A stretch of DNA of 64,000 nt from CADEFQ01 sp050249415 (GCA_050249415.1 JBFWQO010000003.1:266953-330952), one strand, 5' to 3'; positions 11,346-20,292 are shown, counted from the stretch's first letter. Notes: generated by a model from the sequence alone, not told the origin. Program-made: numbers and translations.

Positions 11346-12998
11346 GTGAAAGCCAAGGTCACCCTCGCCCTCGCTTTTTCCCTGTCGCTCGCGGCTGGTG
11401 CGCAAAAGGCGCCGACCTTCGACGCGAAACGCCTCGCCGATGAAGTCAAGACCCTGTCATCGGATGCCTTTGAAGGCCGCGCGCCCGATACGCCGGCCGA
11501 AGCGAAAACCATCGCGTACATCATCGAGGAGTTCAAGGCCGCCGGCCTCGCGCCGGGCGGCGAGCTGAAGGACGGCGTTCGCGGCTGGACGCAGGATGTG
11601 CCGCTCGGTCGTTTCGAGATCACGGGCCCCATCAACATGTCCGTGTCCGTCGGCAAGGAGCAATTGCCGATGATCCAGGGCGAGCAGATCGCGGTACGGG
11701 CGGCGATGAACGGCGCAACCGCCGTGAAGATCGACAACGTGCCGATGGTATTCGTCGGCTACGGCGTCTACGCGCCGGAGCGCCAGTGGGACGATTACAA
11801 GGGGATCGACCTCAAGGGCAAGATCGGCGTCGTGCTGGTCAACGATCCGGATTTCGAGACGGGCCAGGGCGACTTCGGCGGCAAGGCGATGACCTATTAC
11901 GGTCGCTGGACCTACAAGTACGAGGAAGCCGCGCGGCGCGGCGCCGTGGGCATGCTCGTGGTGCATGAAACGGCGCCCGCGTCCTACGGCTGGGCCACGG
12001 TGAAGAACTCGAACACGAACACGATGTTCGACATCGTGCGCACGAACCCTTCGGACACGCACACGCTGATCGAGGGCTGGATCCAGCACGATGTCGCCGT
12101 CGACCTCTTCCGCCGCGCGGGCCTCGATTTCGACGCGCTGAAGAAGCTCGCGCAGACGCGCGAGTTCAAGCCCGTCGACCTCGCGGGCGAAGGCTTCAAC
12201 GCCGATTACGCGGTCTCCTCACAGGTCATCACTTCGCACAACGTGCTCGGTCGCGTCGAAGGCGCCAGGCGTCCGGGCGACACGGTGATCTACACCGGCC
12301 ACTGGGACCACCTCGGCATCGGCGCGCCCGATGCGGGCGGCGATGCCATCAACAACGGCGCCGTCGACAACGCGACCGGCATCGCCTCGCTGATCGAACT
12401 CGGCCGGGCCTTCGCGCACGCGAGGCAATCGGCCCGTTCCGTCGTGTTCCTCGCGGTCACCGCCGAAGAGAAGGGACTCCTCGGCTCGGAGTACTACGCG
12501 TCGAACCCGGTTTATCCGCTCGCGACGACAGTCGGCGTACTCAACATCGACGCGCTGTCTCCCTGGGGGCCCACGCGCGATTTCTCGATATCGGGCAGCG
12601 CGAAACTCGGTCTGCTCGACCTGCTGATCAACGACGCGAAAGCGTGGAACCGCACCTATTCCCCGGATGCGAAGCCGGAAGCGGGCCTGTTCTTCCGCTC
12701 CGACCACTTCCCGTTCGCGAAGCGGGGCGTGCCGGCCGTATCGTTCGATTCAGGTGAGGACCGGGTCGACGGTGGCGTGGCGGCCGGCAAGGCGGAGGCC
12801 GAAGACTACACGGAGCACCGCTATCACCAACCGTCGGACGAGTTCGATCCGCAGTGGCCGTTCACCGGCATGGTGAGCGATCTCGAACTCCTCTACAAAG
12901 TCGGCTCGGATCTCGCGAACTCGACCACGTGGCCCGACTGGGCGGCCGACTCGGAGTTTCGCGCCGCGCGGGACGCGACGGCTGACCAGCGAAAGTAA
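11346..12998 (+). CDS. Exported M28-family zinc peptidase with PA insert
   Basis: A 550-residue secreted or periplasmic metallopeptidase. The signal peptide ends near LSLAAGA. Residues ~130-290 hold a protease-associated (PA) type insert with VFVGYGVYAPERQWDDYKG. The M28 catalytic core follows with the expected two-zinc ligand segments: TGHWDHLG, GAVDNATGIA, TAEEKGLLGSEYY, LNIDAL and RSDHFPFAKRG. Family members release N-terminal residues from peptides. It shares the same architecture with the peptidase at 13457-15130, so the two are paralogs placed tail to tail around a small exported protein. Confidence 0.9.
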   Translation: MKAKVTLALAFSLSLAAGAQKAPTFDAKRLADEVKTLSSDAFEGRAPDTPAEAKTIAYIIEEFKAAGLAPGGELKDGVRGWTQDVPLGRFEITGPINMSVSVGKEQLPMIQGEQIAVRAAMNGATAVKIDNVPMVFVGYGVYAPERQWDDYKGIDLKGKIGVVLVNDPDFETGQGDFGGKAMTYYGRWTYKYEEAARRGAVGMLVVHETAPASYGWATVKNSNTNTMFDIVRTNPSDTHTLIEGWIQHDVAVDLFRRAGLDFDALKKLAQTREFKPVDLAGEGFNADYAVSSQVITSHNVLGRVEGARRPGDTVIYTGHWDHLGIGAPDAGGDAINNGAVDNATGIASLIELGRAFAHARQSARSVVFLAVTAEEKGLLGSEYYASNPVYPLATTVGVLNIDALSPWGPTRDFSISGSAKLGLLDLLINDAKAWNRTYSPDAKPEAGLFFRSDHFPFAKRGVPAVSFDSGEDRVDGGVAAGKAEAEDYTEHRYHQPSDEFDPQWPFTGMVSDLELLYKVGSDLANSTTWPDWAADSEFRAARDATADQRK

Positions 12999-13024
12999 TT
13001 CCCCGAGAAAGGTGCCGTGACAAG

Positions 13025-13054
13025 GGGTCGGCGGAGCATCTGCTCCGCCGACCC
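13025..13054. terminator. Strong GC hairpin between convergent genes
   Basis: Arms GGGTCGGCGGAGCA (13025-13038) and TGCTCCGCCGACCC (13041-13054) are perfectly complementary. It lies between the ends of the M28 gene (+) and the small exported protein (-), where a bidirectional terminator is expected. No T-run follows on either strand, so it may be a 3'-end stabiliser instead. Confidence 0.45.
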
Positions 13055-13061
13055 GCTTCAC

Positions 13062-13385
13062 TCACGGTCGCGCCTGCGCGTCGTGCTTCTGGCGATAGAC
13101 GCGGGCACTCTGCCTGTCGGCGTTCCATTCCAGCCGGGCGCGCTCACGCGCCGTAACGGTGCCATCCGCCTTGGCATGGTGTTCCATGCGACGCAGGTGC
13201 ACCTGGCCATTCACGAGGCGTCGCGTCTCGGGACGCGTCAGTTCGCCCGAGCGAACGCCCTGCTCGATACGCTGGCGCTGATTGTGTTCACGATGATCGA
13301 GCCGCGGCGTGCCCGCCACCGCCGTCCCTGCCACCAGTACACCCAGGGCGAGTGCTGCCATCGTCAAACCGGTGCGACCCGACAT
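13062..13385 (-). CDS. Small exported Arg/His-rich helical protein, unknown function
   Basis: A 107-residue protein. The ATG at 13383-13385 follows AGGAGA by 6 nt. An N-terminal signal peptide (LTMAALALGVLVAGTAVAG) leads into a charged, mostly helical mature part: HREHNQRQRIEQGVRSGELT, then ETRRLVNGQVHLRRME and KADGTVTARERARLE. The 'GxLT..E...L' and 'KADG.vT..Er..L' segments look like a two-helix repeat spaced like an EF-hand-like pair, a pattern I have seen in small periplasmic proteins of Xanthomonadales, but I know no function. It is read leftward and ends close to the strong hairpin at 13025-13054. Confidence 0.7.
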   Translation of the reverse strand: MSGRTGLTMAALALGVLVAGTAVAGTPRLDHREHNQRQRIEQGVRSGELTRPETRRLVNGQVHLRRMEHHAKADGTVTARERARLEWNADRQSARVYRQKHDAQARP

Positions 13386-13456
13386 AAGTCTCTCCTCGTC
13401 GACCCGCCAATCGGGTCCTTGCATACCCGGAACGTCGCGCCTGGGCCGAGGTTGAC

Positions 13457-15130
13457 TCAGTGGCTGCCCGCGGCGCGCGACACCTCGCGCGTCGCCTTGA
13501 ACTCTGAACCCGCGCGCCACGCGGGCCAGCGTCGTGAATTGGCGAGGTCGCCGCCGATCGTGTGAAAGAGCTCGATGTCCTGCGCAGCACCGCGCAGGTC
13601 CCAGTCTGCGCTCCAGCGATCGCACGGCTGGTGATAGCAGCGCATGTAATCCTCGAGCCAGCGGTTGCCCGCTTCCCGACCACCCTCGACGAGATCCGCG
13701 CCACCGCTCATCGCCATCAGCAGCAGCACCGGCACGCCCTGCTTCGCGAGCGGGAAATGATCGGCGCGATAGAAAAGCCCGCGCTCGGGCAGCGCCTCGG
13801 GCGTCACGACGCGCCCCTGCAGCTTCGCGGCGCGCGCGAGGTCGTCCTCGAGTTCGCTCTGGCCTTCGCCGACCAGCAGCACATCGCGCGCGGGGCCCGC
13901 GGTCTGCAGGATGTCGAGTGTCAGGTCGGCGACGGTCTGCGCGAGCGGATAGAGCGGATGCTCCGCGTAGGCCGTCGATCCGAGGAGTCCGCGCTCCTCC
14001 GCGGTCCAGAGCGCAAATACGAGCGTGCGCTGCGGCCGTGGGCCGGCCGCGAACACGCGCGCGAGTTCGAGGACGCCCGCGGTGCCGAGCGCGTCGTCAT
14101 TCGCGCCGGCGCGCACCGTGCGGCCGGCCGCATCCGGTGCACCGATGCCGTAGGCGTCCCAGTGGGCGGCGAACATCACCGTTTCATCCGGCCGCTTCGT
14201 GCCCGTGAGCTTCGCGAGCACGTTCCGGCTTGCGGTGGTCGCGATCGACACGGGCAGGTCGGCGGTCAGCGTCACATTCATGGCCACCGGCCTAAAATCC
14301 GCGCGCCGCGCCTGCGCCCGCAACGCCGCCAGATCGAGTCCCGCGTCGTGAAAGAGCGTTGCCGCGTAGTCGTGTGCGAGCCAGCCCCGCAGCGCGAGCT
14401 GTCCGGACGGGTTGCGACCGGCAAGATCGAAGCCCTCTCCGCCCGAAGCGACGATCGTCGGCCAGCCGTAACCGACACCGTCCGCATCGTGCACGATCAG
14501 CGTACCGATGGCGCCGCGGCGCGCGGCCTCCTCGAACTTGTAGGTCCAGCGGCCGTAATACGTCATGCGCCGGCCGCCGAACCGGCCCGCGACCGGTTCG
14601 CCCGCTGCCGCGTGGAAGTCCGGATCGTTGATCAGCATCACGGCGATCTTGCCGGCGAGGTCGACACCCTTGTAGTCGTCCCACGTGCGTTCGGGCGCGG
14701 TGACGCCATAGCCGACAAAGACGAGCGGGGCCGCCTGCACGTCGATCCGCGCCGCGTTGCGAACGGTCGTGACGAATACCTGCTCGCCCTGCGCGAGCGG
14801 ACGGGTCTCGCCGCCGATCGCGACACTCAATGCGCGGGGCGTGCCGACCTGCGTGCGCACGAGCGGCACCGACTGTGTCCAGCCACCATCCGCGCCGCCC
14901 GGTTCGAGGCCGAGCGCGCGGAACGAGGCGATGAGGTAGTCGACGGTCCTGGTCTCCCCGCGCGTGCCCGGCGCGCGGCCTTCGTACTCGTCGGAGGCGA
15001 GCGTCTGCACGATCGAGCCGAGCCGCGCGGGGTCGACCGCGGCCGGACCCTCGGGCACGGTTCGGCAAGCTGCGGGCAGCGCGAGTGCCACGGCAATGGA
15101 AGCCGCGGCGATACACGATCCTGTCCTCAT
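13457..15130 (-). CDS. M28-family zinc peptidase lipoprotein, paralog of 11346-12998
   Basis: A 557-residue peptidase with the same order of parts as its neighbour: signal, PA-type insert (VFVGYGVTAPERTWDDYKG), then the M28 core. Here the signal ends in a lipobox-like LPAAC, so it is probably membrane-anchored. Ligand segments are AAHWDAYGIG, GANDDALGTAG, WTAEERGLLG, LTLDIL and YRADHFPLAKQG. The residue after the first His-x-Asp differs from the paralog (WDAYG against WDHLG), and NIDAL is replaced by TLDIL, so substrate choice may differ. Likely acts on peptides in the periplasm. The gene order suggests an old inverted duplication with divergence. Confidence 0.88.
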   Translation of the reverse strand: MRTGSCIAAASIAVALALPAACRTVPEGPAAVDPARLGSIVQTLASDEYEGRAPGTRGETRTVDYLIASFRALGLEPGGADGGWTQSVPLVRTQVGTPRALSVAIGGETRPLAQGEQVFVTTVRNAARIDVQAAPLVFVGYGVTAPERTWDDYKGVDLAGKIAVMLINDPDFHAAAGEPVAGRFGGRRMTYYGRWTYKFEEAARRGAIGTLIVHDADGVGYGWPTIVASGGEGFDLAGRNPSGQLALRGWLAHDYAATLFHDAGLDLAALRAQARRADFRPVAMNVTLTADLPVSIATTASRNVLAKLTGTKRPDETVMFAAHWDAYGIGAPDAAGRTVRAGANDDALGTAGVLELARVFAAGPRPQRTLVFALWTAEERGLLGSTAYAEHPLYPLAQTVADLTLDILQTAGPARDVLLVGEGQSELEDDLARAAKLQGRVVTPEALPERGLFYRADHFPLAKQGVPVLLLMAMSGGADLVEGGREAGNRWLEDYMRCYHQPCDRWSADWDLRGAAQDIELFHTIGGDLANSRRWPAWRAGSEFKATREVSRAAGSH

Positions 15131-15202
15131 CGGGCCATCTTAACCCCGCACGCCACCGATCGTCGTTCACATGCGTGACCCGAGACCTGTCATGGAGGCC
15201 GT

Positions 15203-15955
15203 ATGTCCTGGTCACGCACGATTCCCGCTGCTTGCCTGGTGCTCATGGGTGTCACGGTCCTCGCCCCTGCGGCGGGTGCCACCGGACGCCTCGCGCAGGT
15301 GGACATCCACGACCGCACGGCCGACGAGACGTTGACCATTCATCGGCGTTGGCGACAACGATGGCTTGCCGGCGTCAGCGGCCATGAGTACGCGATTCGT
15401 ATCCGCAACGATTCGCCCGCACGCGTGCTCGCCGTCGTGAGCGTCGATGGTGTCAATGTCGTGACGGGGCGCACCGCCTCACCCATGCAGTCGGGCTACG
15501 TGCTTGGGCCCGGACAGTCCGTATCGATCGACGGCTGGCGCAAGAGCCTCGAACGGACCGCCGCGTTCGTGTTCACGGACCCTTCTCGCTCGTACGCCGC
15601 ACGCACGGGCCGCCCGGCCGACGTCGGCGTCATCGGCATCGCGCTGTTTCGTGAACGCGAGCCGCCCGAGGCCCGGGGCTCGCGCGACAAAGTGGCTGCG
15701 GCTGAACGGCGCGCTGCGCCCGCTGCACCCGCGGCGGCGGCACAATCCCTCGGCACAGGCCACGGGCGCGGCGAATACTCGCCGGCGGAGCGGACCGAGT
15801 TCGAGCGGGCGCACGAGCGTCCCGATGAACTCATCGTGTTGCGCTACGAGACTCGCGAGCAACTGATCGCGATGGGCATCCTGCCGCCGCCGCCCGTACA
15901 TCGCCCGGTGCCGGATCCGTTTCCGGCGGCGAACGGCTTCGTGCCCGATCCGTAA
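15203..15955 (+). CDS. Conserved exported protein of unknown function next to ECF sigma gene
   Basis: A 250-residue protein with an N-terminal signal (ends ~PAAGATG). The conserved-looking core is residues ~25-150: EYAIRIRNDSPARVLAVVSV, then DGVNVVTGRTA, GYVLGPGQSVSIDGWRKS and VGVIGIALFRE. The rest is Ala/Pro-rich linker and a charged tail containing EELIVLRY-like text (DELIVLRYETREQLIAMG). I recall similar proteins beside ECF sigma genes in Xanthomonadales but no function. It ends 64 bp before the sigma gene and points the same way, so co-expression with the sigma/partner pair is plausible. Confidence 0.7.
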   Translation: MSWSRTIPAACLVLMGVTVLAPAAGATGRLAQVDIHDRTADETLTIHRRWRQRWLAGVSGHEYAIRIRNDSPARVLAVVSVDGVNVVTGRTASPMQSGYVLGPGQSVSIDGWRKSLERTAAFVFTDPSRSYAARTGRPADVGVIGIALFREREPPEARGSRDKVAAAERRAAPAAPAAAAQSLGTGHGRGEYSPAERTEFERAHERPDELIVLRYETREQLIAMGILPPPPVHRPVPDPFPAANGFVPDP

Positions 15956-16019
15956 CACGAGGCCGTCGGTCGTGGCCGTGGTTGTCGCACTGCCCGGCGC
16001 ACCGCATACTGCGGCCCGC

Positions 16020-16583
16020 ATGGCGCCGCGTAATCCAGGCGATACCGATACCGACGAGGCTGCGATGCGTGCGTGGCAAGCGGGCGACGCCCTCGCCTTC
16101 GATCGGCTGTACGAGCGTCATCGCGGCGGCGTGTTCCGCTATTTCCTGCGTCAATGCGCCGATCGCGCCGCCGCCGAAGAGCTCCACCACGACGTGTGGC
16201 TCAAGGTGATCGCCGCGCGCGATCGCTGGCAGCCCGACGCACGCTTCACGACCTGGCTCTACACCGTGGCACGCCATCGGCTGATCGATTTCTGGCGCGC
16301 ATCCGCACCGCAGCGGCTCGAGGCGCTCGAAGACGACACGCACGCGGCGCCGGATACGTACGACCCGCAAGCCGACGCCGTTGCGCAGCAGCAGGGCACG
16401 CGCCTCGCGGCGGCCCTCGGGTCGCTGCCGGAGGCGCAGCGCGACGCGTTCCTGCTCCACGTCGAGGGCGGCCTCGCGCTCGCCGAGATTGCGCAACTGA
16501 CGCGCACACCGGTCGAGACCGTCAAGAGCCGCCTGCGCTATGCCTATGCACGCCTGCGCGCATCGTTGGGAGACCTGCAGTGA
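16020..16583 (+). CDS. ECF-type RNA polymerase sigma factor
   Basis: A 187-residue group 4 sigma factor. Region 2 spans ~10-85 (AFDRLYERHRGGVFRYFLRQ, AEELHHDVWLKV, FTTWLYTVARHRLIDFWR) and region 4 ~115-180 (LPEAQRDAFLLHVEGGLALAEIA, then TPVETVKSRLRYAYARLR). It directs RNA polymerase to a small regulon. The chosen ATG is at 16020; a longer in-frame start at 15972 lacks typical sigma sequence. The next gene overlaps its stop (GTGA), so the two are translationally coupled, the usual layout for an ECF factor and its anti-sigma factor. Confidence 0.88.
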   Translation: MAPRNPGDTDTDEAAMRAWQAGDALAFDRLYERHRGGVFRYFLRQCADRAAAEELHHDVWLKVIAARDRWQPDARFTTWLYTVARHRLIDFWRASAPQRLEALEDDTHAAPDTYDPQADAVAQQQGTRLAAALGSLPEAQRDAFLLHVEGGLALAEIAQLTRTPVETVKSRLRYAYARLRASLGDLQ

Positions 16584-17374
16584 GTACGCCGGACTTCGAT
16601 CCCGAACTCGAACGTCGCTGGCGCGCGCTGTCCACCGAGGCGCCCGCGCCGAGGGTCGATGAGGCCATTCGGGCCGCGGCGCGACGCGCAGCAGCGCGAC
16701 ACGCGACACGGCGGCGCCCGACCTGGCAACGTCTCGTGCCATTCGCGGCCGCCGCCGCAGTGGGCGTCATCGCATTCGTGCTCGTGCGGCAGGGCCCCAC
16801 GCCCGTGCCCACGGCGACACCGCAGTCCGCACCCACGACTGTGCCCGCACCGGTGGCGGCTCCAGCTCCCTCACCCGTCGCCCCGATGGCCGAAGAGTCG
16901 ACTTCCGCGCGATCGAAGGCGCCACCTGCAGTGGCCACCGAATCGCGCGAACGCGAAGTCGCACGCGAGCAGCGCATCGCCGACGCCCCGTCGCCGCAGG
17001 CGCCGGCGACCGATGACATTGCGGGCGCGCTGCGCGCCCATGTGCCGGACGCAACGCGTGCGATCGAAGTGCCTGGGTCCGCGCGCGCCACCGCTGAAGG
17101 CGATGAGGGGCTGCCGGCGCGGCTCGCCGATCGCGTGAAGGCCGACGCCGCGACGCGGCTCGGCGTCGATCCGGCCGCCGTCACCCTCGTCAGCGCCGAA
17201 GCGGTCACCTGGTCCGACGGTTCCCTCGGCTGTCGCACGCCGGGCGAAATGGCGATCCAGGTACTCACGCCCGGCTTTCGGGTCGTCGTCGACGCAGGCG
17301 GGACGCGGCTCGTCTATCACACGGACACGCGTGAGCAGTTCCGCTTCTGTCCGCGTGCCGGGGCCGTGCGCTAG
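16580..17374 (+). CDS. Single-pass membrane protein coupled to ECF sigma, probable anti-sigma factor
   Basis: A 264-residue protein starting at GTG, overlapping the sigma stop by 4 bp. A basic N-terminal part (~1-50) precedes one membrane helix (LVPFAAAAAVGVIAFVLV), a long Pro/Ala linker, and a C-terminal periplasmic domain: RLGVDPAAVTLVSAEAVTWS, then DGSLGCRTPGEMAIQVLTPG and RLVYHTDTREQFRFC. The N-terminus lacks the His-x3-Cys-x2-Cys of zinc anti-sigma factors. Position, topology and coupling argue for an anti-sigma role; the C-terminal domain may sense a periplasmic signal. Function not proven. Its TAG stop lies in the CTAG shared with the convergent gene. Confidence 0.65.
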   Translation: MSTPDFDPELERRWRALSTEAPAPRVDEAIRAAARRAAARHATRRRPTWQRLVPFAAAAAVGVIAFVLVRQGPTPVPTATPQSAPTTVPAPVAAPAPSPVAPMAEESTSARSKAPPAVATESREREVAREQRIADAPSPQAPATDDIAGALRAHVPDATRAIEVPGSARATAEGDEGLPARLADRVKADAATRLGVDPAAVTLVSAEAVTWSDGSLGCRTPGEMAIQVLTPGFRVVVDAGGTRLVYHTDTREQFRFCPRAGAVR

Positions 17375-18996
17375 CGCACGGCTGCCATTCGCCGCAGTTC
17401 GGCGAGCAACGCATCCGGCGACACCGGTCCGCCAAGGAACTCGCGCAGCAGTGTGGGCGTGTCGCGTTCGGCGCCGTAGCGCAGCAGCGCGTCGGACAAC
17501 CACGGATACCAGCGCGCATTGCCGGCGTCGAAGGGCCCGATGGCCGCGCGCGTCCGGGCGCGCAGCGCAGCGGTGACGATCGCGCCGAGGCCGTAGTTCA
17601 CCATATAGCCGGGCTCATCGACGAGCTGCACGCGCGCGAGCCACCACGGGATCTCCGGATGCGGGGTGATGCGCAGATACCGGCTCGTGATGTCCGTCCA
17701 CACGATATTCGGGTCGAGCTTCGGATCGCGCAGCATGCGGCATTCGAACAGCGCCCACGAAACATCGAGCATCACGCTGCCGTACAGCGCGCGCAGCGAA
17801 TCGGCCCCTGCGGCCTCCGTACCGAGGTAACGGCGCTGCCACGCCGGTTCGTAGAGGCTCCACGACGGCACATCGGCGAATGCCTCGACGAACAGCGTAT
17901 CGTTCCAGTCGACGTAGACGGGCCGGTTGCGGATCGCCGTAATGTGCGCGACGTGCCCGTCCTCGTGCACGAGCTCGTTCAGCGCGCCGAGCGAGCCGTG
18001 CCGATAGCTCGCGAGCACGCGCGCCACCGTCGGCTCCCATCGCCCGTCGCGATATCGCCCGTGGATCAGGAAATCGGTGTACGCCACCGACGACTTGCCG
18101 GGGCGCGGCTCGATGTCGTAGTACACGTCGGGTGCATCGAGTCGGACGCCGAGATCGCGGTAGAAGCGATGATCGATCGCGAGCAGCGACGCGAGCGGAA
18201 TGCGCGGAGAAAGGAGCCGATCGGCGGTCCCCATCGCGTAGCGGTAGTCCCACGGTTCGATCATCGGCCTGTCGTTGGACTCGCGCCATGCATCGAGTAT
18301 CCGCACGAGCCAGCGTTCGACCTCGGCGCGATCCGTACCGACGGTGCGGGCCGCTGCGTCGATCGCCGAGGGCGCCGGACGCGCGCCCGCCAGTGCCATC
18401 AATCGCCGGTAAGGGCTCTGCGGCGCGTTGTCGCCGTTCACCGCCTGCCAAAGCGGTGCAAAGGCATGAAACAGCGCCTTGCGGCGCGCCGGTTCCTCGA
18501 TCTGGCTCAGCCGCGCCAGTGCGGACGCCCGGTCGGTCGTGCCGCCCTCGAACTCGAGGCGATTGGCGATTTCCGTGAAGCAGGCCACGAGCGCGCGCGA
18601 CAGCGCCACAGAGTCGAGGTCGGGCCGGGCGGCGCCTTCGCATTTTGCGGCCCCGTACCCCGGCGCCGACGGCTCACCGAATGAGGCAAGCCCTTCGCGC
18701 AGGCGCGCTACGACACGCGCGTCGGCCGCGCCCAGGCCTTCGTGGGGCAGCGCCGCCACTTGCACGATGAGCCGTTGCCGTCCCGTGTCGAATGCTCGCT
18801 GCCACGCCGCCCGGTCGCGACTCCGCCAACTCGTGAAGAGCCCCGAGTCGATGGCGCCGAGCACGCCGTGCGCATCGCGTACATCGGCGAATGTCGCTTC
18901 CGCCTCGGCGATCGCGCGCGCGCCGCCTTCGACCGCGCTGCCGCTGCCCGGCGCGAACAGGGGCCACAGCAGACCTGCGAGAACAAGCCGCCTCAT
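17371..18996 (-). CDS. Exported zinc metallopeptidase with HEDGH motif (M3/M2-like)
   Basis: A 541-residue protein with a signal peptide (MRRLVLAGLLWPLFAPGSGS). The metal site is GALNELVHEDGHVAH, an HExxH variant with HEDGH, followed ~30 residues later by FVEAFADVPSW, whose Glu can be the third ligand. This is the gluzincin pattern, closest in feel to M3 (HEFGH) and M2 oligopeptidases, though the protein is shorter and otherwise hard to place. The predicted place of action is the periplasm. An in-frame GTG 6 nt upstream is possible. It ends convergently with the sigma partner gene; both stops share CTAG within the 14-bp palindrome GTGCGCTAGCGCAC. Confidence 0.7.
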   Translation of the reverse strand: MRRLVLAGLLWPLFAPGSGSAVEGGARAIAEAEATFADVRDAHGVLGAIDSGLFTSWRSRDRAAWQRAFDTGRQRLIVQVAALPHEGLGAADARVVARLREGLASFGEPSAPGYGAAKCEGAARPDLDSVALSRALVACFTEIANRLEFEGGTTDRASALARLSQIEEPARRKALFHAFAPLWQAVNGDNAPQSPYRRLMALAGARPAPSAIDAAARTVGTDRAEVERWLVRILDAWRESNDRPMIEPWDYRYAMGTADRLLSPRIPLASLLAIDHRFYRDLGVRLDAPDVYYDIEPRPGKSSVAYTDFLIHGRYRDGRWEPTVARVLASYRHGSLGALNELVHEDGHVAHITAIRNRPVYVDWNDTLFVEAFADVPSWSLYEPAWQRRYLGTEAAGADSLRALYGSVMLDVSWALFECRMLRDPKLDPNIVWTDITSRYLRITPHPEIPWWLARVQLVDEPGYMVNYGLGAIVTAALRARTRAAIGPFDAGNARWYPWLSDALLRYGAERDTPTLLREFLGGPVSPDALLAELRRMAAVR

Positions 18997-19022
18997 CGGC
19001 ACAGCTTAACGGCAGGCCGCTG

Positions 19023-20246
19023 TCAGAGCCCCTCGATTTTCGTGAGCGATTCTTCGACCCAGCCGCACGCTTCGACGTAGGCGGTATTGATCGACGGGAG
19101 CGGCAGGTTGCGGAAGCGCGCCTGGCTCCATTCGGCCTGCTCGACCGCTGCGACGCAGTCGAGCGCGGCGCCGAGGTCGCCGCCATGGTTGAGCAGTGCG
19201 TCGCGCACGTCCTCGCCCAGCGGCAGGGACGCCACGGTTTCCCCGGGGTCCGCGCCGATCATCGCAGGCATCAGCGACAGGAGGCCCACCATGAAGTACG
19301 CGCCGCGCTCTTCGATCCCGCCCAGTTCCGCGAGCAGTTCGCACATGCGCGCACGATGCAGGGCGTTGCGGATCAACTCGACAGGCCGGCCGCGCACGCG
19401 CGACATCGTGATGAGCGAGATGATGCGGATCATCGCGTCGCGCCCGAGCACGACGATGGCCTGGGACAGGGTCGAGACACGGTGCGTCGCATAGAACGAA
19501 GCCGTCTGCACGGCACGCAGCAGCCGGTAGCTCAAGCCGGCATCCGACGCGATCAGACGCTCGACCTCGCGCAGATTCCAGTCCATGCGGTGCAGCGCGG
19601 CCAGCAACTGCACGGCGGCAAGACCGTCGACGGCGATGCGTTTGCCGTAGAAGGTTTCGGGGCGCTGGAGGAAGTAGCCCTGGAACAGCTGAATGCCCGC
19701 GTCGCGACAGGTCACGAACTGTACCCGCGACTCCACTTTCTCTGCGACGCAGGTCATGCCACGCGCCAGCAGCGGCTGTGCGCTGGCGGCCGCCTGCTCT
19801 GCGCTCATGGCACCCAGATCGAACTTGACCACGTCAGCCTGCTCGAGGAGCGCGGGATCGCCGCACCCCGGCACGTAGTCGTCGAGCGCCACGCGGTAGC
19901 CGCGCGCACGGTACGCCGCGAGGGCATGCAGCACGGCCGGTGTGCCGCGAACCGTCTCGAGCACCTCGATCACCAGACGTCCTGGCGGCATCGCGAGTGG
20001 CGCGTCACCTTCGAGGAGCCCGGCGGGAAAATTCACGTGCACCGCCCGATCGCCGGCGAGGCGCTCGATGCCGAGTTCGAGGATGGCGTCGACCAGCACC
20101 GAAGCGCTCGCGGCGCCGGGATCGATATCGCTCGCCATCGCCTCGCCGTAGACGCCCCGGTAGAGCAGTTCGTAGGCGACTACGCCCATTTGTGCATCGA
20201 GAATGGGCTGGCGCGCGACGAGCGCCTGTGCGACATGGACGGCCAT
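19023..20246 (-). CDS. EAL-HDOD signalling protein (YuxH/CdgJ type)
   Basis: A 407-residue cytoplasmic protein. The EAL-like domain (~5-205) has VARQPILDAQMGVVAYELLY, then HVNFPAGLL, LVIEVLETV, VALDDYVPG, DVVKFDLG, VAEKVES and FQGYFLQRPE. An HDOD domain follows (~200-390: LLAALHRMDWNLREVERLIA). Many residues that bind metal or c-di-GMP in EAL phosphodiesterases have counterparts, as in the active EAL-HDOD protein CdgJ, so activity is possible but untested here. The start MAVHVAQALV (20244-20246) is chosen because the frame upstream is only repeat DNA. Its first 10 codons lie inside the 245-bp duplication; in the second unit the start codon is lost (ATG to AAG). Confidence 0.85.
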   Translation of the reverse strand: MAVHVAQALVARQPILDAQMGVVAYELLYRGVYGEAMASDIDPGAASASVLVDAILELGIERLAGDRAVHVNFPAGLLEGDAPLAMPPGRLVIEVLETVRGTPAVLHALAAYRARGYRVALDDYVPGCGDPALLEQADVVKFDLGAMSAEQAAASAQPLLARGMTCVAEKVESRVQFVTCRDAGIQLFQGYFLQRPETFYGKRIAVDGLAAVQLLAALHRMDWNLREVERLIASDAGLSYRLLRAVQTASFYATHRVSTLSQAIVVLGRDAMIRIISLITMSRVRGRPVELIRNALHRARMCELLAELGGIEERGAYFMVGLLSLMPAMIGADPGETVASLPLGEDVRDALLNHGGDLGAALDCVAAVEQAEWSQARFRNLPLPSINTAYVEACGWVEESLTKIEGL

Positions 20247-20292
20247 GGTTCCCGTGTATCGGCCGCCGGGCCGACTTCTTGAGGCCAGGACT

